The notes under the pieces are model-generated. The model had not been told where the DNA came from and ran no database searches. It worked only from the letters and a program-made list of their open reading frames with translations. This document shows, one piece after another, positions 1-5,292 of a stretch of DNA of 7,305 bases. The first letter of the stretch is position 1. Each line of letters opens with the position of its first letter. The position numbers were made by a program, and so were the translations under genes. The DNA lies in contig JAFVGB010000031.1 of NCBI GenBank assembly GCA_017475185.1, forward strand, positions 1 to 7,305, written 5' to 3'. Origin of the DNA: Clostridia bacterium. GTDB taxonomy: Bacteria > Bacillota_A > Clostridia > TANB77 > CAG-508.

Positions 1-428
1 AAGAAGGAATTATTTTAGATGGGTTCCCTAGAAATATAGAACAAGCGAAAAAACTTGATGTGATTTTAGCTAAAAAAGGAACAAAAGTTGATTGGGTAAT
101 GAACCTTGAAACACCAAGAGATGAAATAATTGAAAGAATGATGAATAGAAGAGTATGTTCAAAATGTAAGGCAACATATAATTTAAAATTACATCCATCA
201 AAAGTTGAAGGGATTTGTGATGAATGCGGTGGAGAATTAATTATAAGAGCTGATGATAGTGATGAAGAAGCTATTAAGAAGAGATTAGAAATCTATGATA
301 CTCAAACAAAACCTTTAGTAGATTATTATAACGATAAAGGTATTGTTATTGTTGAAGAAATAAGCCAAAGAATTAATAGATTAGCTGATGAAGCGTGCAA
401 AGATTTCTTAAATAAAATTGAAAAATAA
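1..428 (+). CDS. adk: adenylate kinase, 3' part (5' end outside window)
   Basis: Adenylate kinase catalyses ATP + AMP = 2 ADP in the cytoplasm. The reading frame is open from base 3, giving 141 residues before the TAA; about a third of a normal 210-220 aa enzyme lies upstream of the window. The visible part starts just before the conserved DGFPR motif, whose arginine contacts AMP. The LID follows with the zinc pattern C-x2-C-x16-C-x2-C (VCSKC ... ICDEC), the form typical of Gram-positive adenylate kinases. The C-terminal helix is complete. A GTG at 60 lies in frame but inside the conserved core, so it is not the start. map follows 38 bp later in the same direction, as in spc operons of Bacillota. 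Identification is secure; only the N-terminal P-loop cannot be checked. Confidence 0.96.
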   Translation, partial: EGIILDGFPRNIEQAKKLDVILAKKGTKVDWVMNLETPRDEIIERMMNRRVCSKCKATYNLKLHPSKVEGICDECGGELIIRADDSDEEAIKKRLEIYDTQTKPLVDYYNDKGIVIVEEISQRINRLADEACKDFLNKIEK

Positions 429-466
429 TGCAGAAAGTGTATAGTAGAAAAGGAAGTAATGTATAA

Positions 467-1237
467 ATGGTAACGATAAAATCTAAGAAAGAAATAGAGT
501 TGATGAGAGAAGCTTGTAGGGTTACAGCTTTGGTTCATGAAGAATTAAAAAAGAATATTAGACCTGGAATTACAACTTTAGAGTTGGATAGAATTGCTGA
601 AAGAGTTATGAGAGAAAATGGAGGTTTTCCAGCTGAAAAAGGATATGACCCAGGAATTAAAGGAGTTCCACCTTTTCCAGGTTCTATTTGTGTTTCTATA
701 AATGATGAGATTATTCATGGAATTCCATCAAGCAGAGTTAAATTAAGAGAAGGCGATGTTGTTAGTATCGATTTAGTTGTTTTGAAAGATGGATTTAATG
801 GTGATGCAGCAAGAACTTATGTTGTAGGCAAAGGAAGCAAAGCAGCATATGATTTAATAAATGTTACTGAACAAGCTTTTTATGAAGGAATTAAATATGC
901 AAAAAAAGGCAATAGAATTGGTGATGTATGTCATGCAATTGGTGAATTTGTTCACAAAAATGGGTATTCAGTTGTAAGGGAATTTCAAGGGCATGGTATT
1001 GGAAGACAAATGCACGAAGATCCAGGAATACCAAATTATGGAAAACCGGGAAGAGGAATTAGATTAGAACCAGGTATGACTTTAGCAATAGAACCTATGG
1101 TAATTCAAGGAAAACCAGACATTTTAGAATTAGATGATGGATGGACCATTGTAACAGAAGATGCAAGTTTATCTGCTCATTATGAAAATACAATTTTAAT
1201 TACAGAAAATGAGCCAGAAATATTGACTTTATTATAA
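467..1237 (+). CDS. map: type I methionine aminopeptidase
   Basis: This 256-aa enzyme removes the initiator methionine from nascent proteins. All expected active-site residues are visible: H84 (IIHGIP), metal ligands D102 (SIDLVV) and D113 (NGDAAR), H176 (GHGIG), H183, E209 (IEPMV) and E240 (YENTI). Length fits the short bacterial type I class, with no zinc-finger extension. The ATG at 467 is preceded by AAAGGAAG at 449-456. Between the substrate-pocket glycines and the SICVSIND segment (about residues 60-70) there are several residues more than I recall in the E. coli enzyme, probably a surface-loop variant. The final codons carry a promoter for the downstream genes. It lies between adk and infA, its usual place in Bacillota. 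Confidence 0.97.
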   Translation: MVTIKSKKEIELMREACRVTALVHEELKKNIRPGITTLELDRIAERVMRENGGFPAEKGYDPGIKGVPPFPGSICVSINDEIIHGIPSSRVKLREGDVVSIDLVVLKDGFNGDAARTYVVGKGSKAAYDLINVTEQAFYEGIKYAKKGNRIGDVCHAIGEFVHKNGYSVVREFQGHGIGRQMHEDPGIPNYGKPGRGIRLEPGMTLAIEPMVIQGKPDILELDDGWTIVTEDASLSAHYENTILITENEPEILTLL

Positions 1238-1251
1238 ATTTATTATATAAT
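1223..1251 (+). promoter_or_regulatory. promoter inside the 3' end of map, driving infA and downstream genes
   Basis: TTGACT (1223-1228) and TATAAT (1246-1251) are separated by exactly 17 bp, 11 of 12 matches to the sigma-A consensus. The -35 box lies in the codons for the last residues of map and the -10 box just after its stop. The predicted start is near 1258, giving a 5' leader of about 93 nt before infA. The same TTGACT-17-TATAAT arrangement is used at 5208-5236. The promoter would let infA-rplQ be transcribed independently of adk-map. It is a sequence prediction only, and AT-rich DNA yields chance -10 boxes, but the paired -35 and ideal spacing make it convincing. Confidence 0.72.
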
Positions 1252-1257
1252 ATAAAA

Positions 1258-1310
1258 GCTATTATGGAATATTTTAACACAAAAAATGCTAAAAAAGTGC
1301 ATAATATAGC
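1258..1310 (+). other. putative 5' stem-loop at the start of the infA transcript
   Basis: GCTATTATG (1258-1266) pairs with CATAATATAGC (1300-1310) with a two-base bulge on the right side; CAC (1278-1280) and GTG (1297-1299) can pair inside. The base of the stem coincides with the start predicted from the promoter at 1223-1251, so the transcript would begin with a hairpin. No U-tract follows, so it is not a terminator. It may protect the 5' end or be chance in AT-rich DNA. Confidence 0.35.
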
Positions 1311-1350
1311 GAAAAACTATATAAAATTAAGTAAAAAATGGGAGGGTAAA

Positions 1351-1569
1351 ATGGCAAAAGAAGATGTTATAGAATTAGAAGGTACTGTTGTTGAAGCTTT
1401 ACCTAATACAAATTTCAAGGTAGAACTTGAAAATGGACATCAAATTTTAGCTCATATCTCAGGAAAACTTAGAATGAATTATATAAAAATTCTTCCTGGA
1501 GATAAAGTAAAAGTTGAATTATCTCCATATGATTTAACAAGAGGAAGAATTACTTGGAGAGCAAAATAA
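1351..1569 (+). CDS. infA: translation initiation factor IF-1
   Basis: The protein is exactly 72 aa, the standard IF-1 length, and is a single S1-like OB-fold. It binds the ribosomal A site during initiation and helps IF-2 and IF-3. Visible signatures are [15 protein letters not shown] at the N-terminus, [22 protein letters not shown] through the central strands (split here only by wording), and [14 protein letters not shown] at the end. The start is the ATG at 1351, with GGAGGG at 1341-1346. An upstream in-frame ATG at 1264 would add 29 residues without homology or a ribosome site and is rejected. The KOW-domain gene often found between map and infA in Clostridia is not present. Confidence 0.97.
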   Translation: MAKEDVIELEGTVVEALPNTNFKVELENGHQILAHISGKLRMNYIKILPGDKVKVELSPYDLTRGRITWRAK

Positions 1570-1586
1570 AAAATATACAAAAGCAA

Positions 1587-1695
1587 ATAGTGTTTGAATA
1601 ATTTATGAGGTGCGATGTGAGATGTATAAAACTACATTTAGCCTGTATTTCTATACGTCTGACCTCACGCATCATTAAAATTAAGCAAACACTAT
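1587..1695 (+). repeat. 109-nt long imperfect palindrome between infA and rpmJ (MITE-like or structured RNA element)
   Basis: The outer arms ATAGTGTTTG (1587-1596) and CAAACACTAT (1686-1695) are perfect 10-bp inverted repeats. Inside them, 1599-1604 pairs with 1678-1683. Then 1606-1628 pairs with 1652-1674 over 23 positions: 17 Watson-Crick pairs, two G-U pairs and mismatches at 1609, 1613, 1616 and 1619. Above this, 1629-1631 pairs with 1648-1650 and TACA (1633-1636) with TGTA (1644-1647), leaving a seven-base loop, TTTAGCC. About 40 pairs therefore form one nearly continuous hairpin. The core has roughly 40% G+C, clearly above the surrounding DNA. No U-run follows, so it is not a terminator. 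TA dinucleotides flank GTGTTTG...CAAACAC, as TA-targeting miniature elements would leave, but this is only suggestive. No transposase is present. Confidence 0.72.
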
Positions 1696-1736
1696 ATGTA
1701 GGTTATTGTAACAAATATTACAGGAGGTGTAGTGAA

Positions 1737-1850
1737 ATGAAAGTAAGACCATCAGTTAAGAAAATGTGTGAAAAATGCAAAGTAATCAAAAGAAAAGGTG
1801 TTATAAGAGTAATTTGTGAAAATCCTAAACACAAACAAAGACAAGGATAA
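1737..1850 (+). CDS. rpmJ: 50S ribosomal protein L36, zinc-ribbon form
   Basis: This is a 37-aa protein of exactly the usual L36 length, the smallest protein of the large ribosomal subunit. The zinc ligands C11, C14, C27 and H32 (C-x2-C-x12-C-x4-H) are all present, so it is the zinc-binding form. The ATG at 1737 is preceded by AGGAGGTG at 1722-1729. The frame stays open upstream to 1605, but that segment is the palindromic element and resembles no L36, so the downstream start is chosen. It sits 167 bp after infA, an unusually wide gap filled by the palindrome, and 214 bp before rpsM. Confidence 0.96.
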   Translation: MKVRPSVKKMCEKCKVIKRKGVIRVICENPKHKQRQG

Positions 1851-1877
1851 TTTTTAGGATAAACAAAAAATGGTATT

Positions 1878-1922
1878 AACACAAATTACGATAAGCGGCT
1901 GATAATTTATTTAATTTGTGTT
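1878..1922 (+). other. stem-loop 1 in the rpmJ-rpsM leader
   Basis: AACACAAATTA (1878-1888) and TAATTTGTGTT (1912-1922) are perfect 11-bp inverted repeats. ATAA (1891-1894) can pair with TTAT (1907-1910) above a small internal loop, leaving the apical loop GCGGCTGATAAT. No T-run follows the stem directly, so termination is unlikely. A perfect 11-bp match at this spacing is stronger than expected by chance even in AT-rich DNA. It lies about 140 nt upstream of the rpsM start and probably acts in the mRNA, either as a regulatory leader or as a processing or stability barrier. Confidence 0.55.
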
Positions 1923-1942
1923 TATATATAACATTTTATATT

Positions 1943-2056
1943 GGTTAAAGATTAATATGATTAAAGAATCCGAGTTTAATTATATTAATGCATTTCACCT
2001 TTAATTTAATATAAAATAAACTATTTATAAAATTTAAACAAAATATTTTGGAGGTG
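1943..2056 (+). promoter_or_regulatory. stem-loop 2 plus anti-Shine-Dalgarno segment upstream of rpsM
   Basis: The sequences 1951-1965 and 1975-1989 form a 15-bp stem, uninterrupted except for one G-U pair (1959/1981), closing a nine-base loop, GAATCCGAG. GGT (1943-1945) pairs with ACC (1997-1999) and AAA (1947-1949) with TTT (1993-1995), extending the base. Alternatively CACCTTTAA (1996-2004) can pair with TTGGAGGTG (2048-2056), nine pairs including two G-U, hiding the rpsM ribosome site. The two pairings share 1997-1999 and are mutually exclusive, the layout of a translational switch. In E. coli, S4 represses translation at the rpsM leader, and rpsD lies two genes downstream here. Any link to S4 is inference. 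Confidence 0.45.
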
Positions 2057-2064
2057 CTAAAATA

Positions 2065-2430
2065 ATGGCTCGTATATCAGGAGTAGATTTACCTAGAGAA
2101 AAAAGAGTAGAAATTGGATTAACATATATTTATGGAATTGGTTTACCAAGTTCACAAAAAATATTAAAACAAGCTGGTGTTAACCCAGATACTAGAGTAA
2201 AAGATTTAACTGATGACCAAGTACAAGCAATAAGAAATGCTATGGAAGGTTATTTAGTTGAAGGTGACTTACGTAGAGAAGTTGCTCTTAACATTAAGAG
2301 ATTAACAGAAATAGGATGCTACAGAGGATTAAGACATAGAAGAGGATTACCAGTAAGAGGACAAAGAACAAAAACTAATGCTCGTACAAGAAAAGGTCCT
2401 AGAAAATTAGTAAGTAAGAGTAAAAAATAA
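2065..2430 (+). CDS. rpsM: 30S ribosomal protein S13
   Basis: This 121-aa protein of the small-subunit head contacts the P-site tRNA and the B1 bridges to the large subunit. It starts with the signature [17 protein letters not shown]. The helix-two-turn-helix region follows (YIYGIG near residue 21), then LRREV and the basic tail [20 protein letters not shown] around residues 88-107. Length is normal. The ATG at 2065 is preceded by GGAGGTG at 2050-2056, which the leader upstream may occlude. It is the first gene of a tight S13-S11-S4 block, with rpsK 19 bp downstream. In E. coli this gene follows the S4 translational operator of the alpha operon. Confidence 0.97.
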   Translation: MARISGVDLPREKRVEIGLTYIYGIGLPSSQKILKQAGVNPDTRVKDLTDDQVQAIRNAMEGYLVEGDLRREVALNIKRLTEIGCYRGLRHRRGLPVRGQRTKTNARTRKGPRKLVSKSKK

Positions 2431-2449
2431 TTAGGGAGGTAAAACATAA

Positions 2450-2848
2450 ATGGCTACTAAAAATGTAACAAAAAGAGTTACTAGAAGAAGAGATAGAAAA
2501 AATATCGAAAAAGGTATGGCTCATATCCATTCTAGTTTTAATAATACAATAGTTACAATATCTGATGTTCAAGGTAATGTTTTATCTTGGGCAAGTGCTG
2601 GACAATTAGGATTTAAAGGTTCTAGAAAAAGCACACCATTCGCAGCTGGAGAAGCAGCAGAAACTGCAGCTAAAACAGCTATGGAACATGGTTTAAAATC
2701 AGTAGAAGTATTTGTAAAAGGACCAGGAGCTGGTCGTGAAGCAGCTATAAGATCATTACAAGCTGCAGGGTTAGAAATAAGCAGTATTAAAGATGTAACA
2801 CCAATACCACATAATGGTTGTAGACCACCAAAAAGACGTCGTGTATAG
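2450..2848 (+). CDS. rpsK: 30S ribosomal protein S11
   Basis: This 132-aa protein of the small-subunit platform lies near the decoding-site end of 16S rRNA. Signatures are [16 protein letters not shown] around residues 24-39, [18 protein letters not shown] in the middle, [13 protein letters not shown], and the closing [13 protein letters not shown]. The tail includes the Asn-Gly pair that is converted to isoaspartate in E. coli S11; whether that happens here is unknown. The basic N-terminus before the conserved core is usual for Gram-positive S11. AGGGAGGT at 2433-2440 precedes the ATG. It lies 19 bp after rpsM and 34 bp before rpsD, so the three are very probably co-translated. Confidence 0.97.
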   Translation: MATKNVTKRVTRRRDRKNIEKGMAHIHSSFNNTIVTISDVQGNVLSWASAGQLGFKGSRKSTPFAAGEAAETAAKTAMEHGLKSVEVFVKGPGAGREAAIRSLQAAGLEISSIKDVTPIPHNGCRPPKRRRV

Positions 2849-2882
2849 TTTGAATTAAATATATTAAGGAAGGTGAAAATTA

Positions 2883-3479
2883 ATGTCAAGATATAGAGAA
2901 CCTGTTTTAAAAAGATGTAGATATCTTGGAATCAGTCCAACAGTTATTGGTATTGACAAAGAATCTAATCGTAAACCAGCAGGAAATAAACATAAAAAAG
3001 TTTCTGAATATGCTATTCAGTTAAAAGAAAAGCAAAAATTGAAATTTATATATGGAGTTGGAGAAAAACAATTTAGAAAATATTATACAATTTCATATAA
3101 CAAAAAAGGAAATACAGGTGAATTATTATTACAATTACTAGAAAGTAGATTAGATAACGTAGTATTTAGATTAGGATATGCAAGAACAAGAGCAGAAGCA
3201 AGAATGCAAGTTTCTCACGGAGCTTTCCAAGTTAATGGACAAAAAGTTGATATCCCATCATACATTGTTAAACCTGGAGATGAAATCGCTGTAAGAGAAA
3301 TTAGAAAAGATAACGGTACAATTAAAGCAAGTGTTGAAGAAACAGCTTCAAGATTAGTACCAACATGGTTAGAGAAAAATATTGATAATTTATCAGGTAA
3401 AGTGGTAAAAGAACCATCAAGAGAAGAAATCGACTACCCAGTAGAAGAACATTTAATAGTAGAGCTTTACTCAAAATAA
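2883..3479 (+). CDS. rpsD: 30S ribosomal protein S4, zinc-free type
   Basis: S4 is a primary 16S rRNA-binding protein that nucleates assembly of the small-subunit body. At 198 aa it has normal length. The N-terminal part (MSRYREPVLKRCRYLGI) contains only one cysteine, C12, so the four-cysteine zinc knuckle of many S4 proteins is absent. The conserved core KKVSEYAIQLKEKQKLKFIYG spans about residues 38-58 and the S4 RNA-binding domain about 88-150 (SRLDNVVFRLGYARTRAEAR). The ATG at 2883 follows AAGGAAGGTG at 2866-2875. Its place between rpsK and rpoA is the clostridial and proteobacterial arrangement. In E. coli this protein is the translational repressor of the same gene block, which makes the structured leader upstream of rpsM notable. 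Confidence 0.96.
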   Translation: MSRYREPVLKRCRYLGISPTVIGIDKESNRKPAGNKHKKVSEYAIQLKEKQKLKFIYGVGEKQFRKYYTISYNKKGNTGELLLQLLESRLDNVVFRLGYARTRAEARMQVSHGAFQVNGQKVDIPSYIVKPGDEIAVREIRKDNGTIKASVEETASRLVPTWLEKNIDNLSGKVVKEPSREEIDYPVEEHLIVELYSK

Positions 3480-3504
3480 TGGTTGTAAAAGTGTTAAAGA
3501 AAAG

Positions 3505-3548
3505 CCTATATTTATATGTTTTGTGTATACAATGTGGATAAATATAAG
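3505..3548 (+). other. 44-nt stem-loop between rpsD and rpoA
   Basis: TATATTTAT (3507-3515) pairs perfectly with ATAAATATA (3538-3546), and C3505 with G3548. In the same register three G-U pairs (3517-3519 with 3534-3536) lead to TTGT (3521-3524) pairing with ACAA (3529-3532) around the tetraloop GTAT. The shared register over the whole length argues for a real hairpin. No U-tract follows. It lies in the 121-bp gap ahead of rpoA, and could mark an mRNA processing or stability boundary between S4 and alpha, whose required amounts differ. Confidence 0.42.
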
Positions 3549-3600
3549 AATTTACTTTAAGACTGAATTAAATAAAATGATTAATTATTAGGAGGTAAAA

Positions 3601-4548
3601 ATGATAGAATTTGAAAAGCCAAATATTAAATGCTTAGAGATAGACAATGACAAAAATTATGCTAAATTCGTTTGTGAACCATTAGAGAGAGGTTATGGTA
3701 TTACAATAGGAAATTCATTAAGAAGAATTTTACTTTCATCACTACCAGGAAGTGCAATAACTGGTGTAAAAATCGATGGAGTGTTACATGAATTTTCAAC
3801 AATACCAAATGTAGTAGAAGATGTACCAGAGATAATTGTTAATCTAAAAAATGTAAGATTAAAATTAGATAAAAATGAAGAAAAAACTTTAAGAATTAAC
3901 TTTAAAGGAGAAGGTGAAGTTACTGCAGGTGATATAATTACTGATGGAACAGTTGAAATATTAAATCCAGATTTACATATTGCTACTGTTGCAGAAGGTG
4001 GTTCACTAGTTATGGAATTAACAGCTGAAATGGGTAGAGGATACAATACAGCTGAAAAGAACAAAAAAGAAAATCAACCTTTAGGTGTACTTCCAATAGA
4101 TTCTATCTACACACCAGTTAAAAAAGTTAATTATTCAGTTGAAAACACTAGAGTTGGTCAAATGGTAGATTATGATAAATTAACAATCGAAGTTTGGACA
4201 GACGGAAGTTTAAAACCATATGAAGCTTTAAGTTTAGCAGCAAAAGTTATGACTGGACATTTAGATCTATTTATAGATTTATCAGAAGCTACAAAAAATA
4301 CTCAAGTAATGATTGAAAAAGAAGAATTCAAGAAAGAAAAAGTATTAGAAATGGCTATCGAAGAATTAGAATTATCTGTAAGATCATTTAACTGTTTAAA
4401 AAGAGCTAATATCTCTACAGTTGAAGATTTAACAAATAAAACAGAATCTGATATGATGAAGGTTAGAAACCTTGGTAAAAAATCTTTAGATGAAGTAACA
4501 AATAAATTACATTCATTAGGATTAGATTTTGCTAAGGAAGAAGACTAA
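3601..4548 (+). CDS. rpoA: DNA-directed RNA polymerase subunit alpha
   Basis: This 315-aa subunit dimerises to scaffold assembly of beta and beta' and contacts activators and UP elements. The N-terminal domain (about residues 1-230) shows the family core [20 protein letters not shown] and the GAITGVKI-like segment with the downstream [14 protein letters not shown] flexible linker near 232-247 leads to the C-terminal domain (about 250-312), with helix-hairpin-helix signature ending NLGKKSL. R261, N264, C265, G292 and K294 match the E. coli DNA-contacting positions R265, N268, C269, G296 and K298. GGAGGT at 3591-3596 precedes the ATG by four bases. I find no convincing separate promoter in the upstream gap, only a weak TTGTGT/TATAAG pair. 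Length and domains are normal. Confidence 0.98.
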   Translation: MIEFEKPNIKCLEIDNDKNYAKFVCEPLERGYGITIGNSLRRILLSSLPGSAITGVKIDGVLHEFSTIPNVVEDVPEIIVNLKNVRLKLDKNEEKTLRINFKGEGEVTAGDIITDGTVEILNPDLHIATVAEGGSLVMELTAEMGRGYNTAEKNKKENQPLGVLPIDSIYTPVKKVNYSVENTRVGQMVDYDKLTIEVWTDGSLKPYEALSLAAKVMTGHLDLFIDLSEATKNTQVMIEKEEFKKEKVLEMAIEELELSVRSFNCLKRANISTVEDLTNKTESDMMKVRNLGKKSLDEVTNKLHSLGLDFAKEED

Positions 4549-4580
4549 TATTTGTCAAAAACAAGTGAAATCAATACTTA

Positions 4581-4616
4581 AATTATTAAAAAACTAGCAT
4601 AAACTAGTAAATAATT
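4581..4616 (+). other. short stem-loop between rpoA and rplQ
   Basis: ACTAG (4593-4597) and CTAGT (4604-4608) pair across the loop CATAAA, and AATTATT (4581-4587) pairs with AATAATT (4610-4616), with unpaired A's between the two helices. It ends about 15 bases before the rplQ ribosome site and has no U-tract. The stem is weak and could be chance, but it fits the pattern that every wide gap in this operon holds an inverted repeat. Confidence 0.3.
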
Positions 4617-4644
4617 ACTTATAAAAAAAGAGAGGGTGAAAAAA

Positions 4645-5169
4645 GTGGCAATAAACAGAAAGTTAGGTAGAACTACTGATATAAGAAATGCAATGTTAAA
4701 AACTGGTTTAACTGATTTAATATGGCATGAACAAATAGAAACTACTGAAGCTAGAGCTAAAGAAATTAAAGCTATGGCTGATAGTATAATAGCATTAGCT
4801 ATAAGAGAAAAAGATAACTTTGAAACTGTTGATGCTAAGGTTGTTAAAGCAAAATTAGATTCTAACGGTAAAAAAGTTACAGAAGTTGCAAAAAGTAAAA
4901 ATGGTAAAGAATATTTAAAAGTTGTTAAAGAAGAAACAACTGAAAAAAGACAAAAAGATATGCCATCAAGACTAAATGCAAGAAGAAAAATGATGAGAAT
5001 GATAAACAAAGTTAAAGATAGCGAAGGAAATAACATAGATTTAACAGCTAAGTTATTTAATGAAATCGCTCCTAAATATGAAGGTAGAAATGGTGGTTAT
5101 ACACGTATAATCAAAAAAGGACCTAGAAGAGGAGACGCTGCTGAAGTTGTTATATTAGCTTTAGTTTAA
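4645..5169 (+). CDS. rplQ: 50S ribosomal protein L17 with internal insertion
   Basis: L17 lies near the peptide exit tunnel. The N-terminal part ([18 protein letters not shown], then [15 protein letters not shown]) and the C-terminal part ([20 protein letters not shown], then [12 protein letters not shown]) match the family well. Between [10 protein letters not shown] and [12 protein letters not shown], about residues 60-105, there is a lysine/glutamate-rich insertion. Total length is therefore 174 aa against about 115-130 in most bacteria; longer L17 proteins of this kind occur in some Clostridia. The start is GTG at 4645, which aligns with the usual L17 N-terminus and has AGAGGGTG at 4631-4638 with a six-base spacer. 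A GTG at 4636 lies inside that ribosome site and is rejected. It is the last gene of the operon. Confidence 0.95.
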   Translation: MAINRKLGRTTDIRNAMLKTGLTDLIWHEQIETTEARAKEIKAMADSIIALAIREKDNFETVDAKVVKAKLDSNGKKVTEVAKSKNGKEYLKVVKEETTEKRQKDMPSRLNARRKMMRMINKVKDSEGNNIDLTAKLFNEIAPKYEGRNGGYTRIIKKGPRRGDAAEVVILALV

Positions 5170-5173
5170 TAAT

Positions 5174-5206
5174 AAAAAAATCCAAATTTTATTTGGATTT
5201 TTTTTT
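5174..5206 (+). terminator. Rho-independent terminator after rplQ
   Basis: A 14-bp perfect stem joins 5174-5187 to 5191-5204, with the core ATCCAAAT / ATTTGGAT, a three-base loop and a run of nine T's from 5198. The A-tract on the left gives it terminator shape on the minus strand too. It begins five bases after the rplQ stop and ends the ribosomal operon. The promoter of the next unit starts two bases after it. Confidence 0.93.
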
Positions 5207-5207
5207 A

Positions 5208-5236
5208 TTGACTTAATATTTTTACAATGTTATAAT
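5208..5236 (+). promoter_or_regulatory. sigma-A-type promoter P1 of the membrane-protein unit
   Basis: TTGACT (5208-5213) and TATAAT (5231-5236) are 17 bp apart, 11 of 12 consensus matches. It is placed immediately after the operon terminator, so the downstream genes form their own transcription unit. The expected start is near 5243, leaving a leader of about 50 nt before the ATG at 5293. Confidence 0.8.
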
Positions 5237-5250
5237 TTTTTTAGTATAAT
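5221..5250 (+). promoter_or_regulatory. second overlapping promoter P2 with hairpin or operator-like repeat
   Basis: TTTACA (5221-5226) and a second TATAAT (5245-5250) are 18 bp apart, 11 of 12 matches, offset 14 bp from P1. The second -10 overlaps the perfect inverted repeat AATTTC-GAAA-GAAATT (5248-5263). In DNA this could be a small operator; in the P1 transcript it would be a GAAA-tetraloop hairpin at the 5' end. Which promoter is used cannot be told from sequence. Confidence 0.5.
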
Positions 5251-5292
5251 TTCGAAAGAAATTGTGAACTTAAGAAAAAAGGAGGAAAATTT

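Noticed and set aside
1264..1350. N-terminal extension of infA from the ATG at 1264
   Set aside because: It adds 29 residues with no homology and no ribosome site, whereas ATG 1351 has GGAGGG and gives the standard 72-aa IF-1.
1605..1736. N-terminal extension of rpmJ from the ATG at 1605
   Set aside because: The in-frame stretch is the palindromic element and the ribosome site; L36 is 37 aa and begins MKVRPSVK at 1737.
1878..1922. Terminator between rpmJ and rpsM
   Set aside because: The perfect stem lacks an immediately following T-run and the loop is large; the downstream genes need read-through.
2569..2889. 106-codon minus-strand open frame opposite rpsK
   Set aside because: It mirrors the conserved S11 coding sequence, has no ribosome site, and its product is not recognisable.
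3521..3548. Separate rpoA promoter (TTGTGT ... TATAAG)
   Set aside because: The -35 matches only three of six positions, and the region is better explained by the 44-nt stem-loop.
4636..4644. GTG at 4636 as the rplQ start
   Set aside because: It overlaps the Shine-Dalgarno sequence; GTG 4645 matches the conserved L17 N-terminus.
4578..5036. 152-codon minus-strand open frame opposite rplQ
   Set aside because: Its Leu/Phe/Ser-rich hydrophobic product is the typical antisense reading of a Lys/Glu-rich gene; there is no ribosome site.
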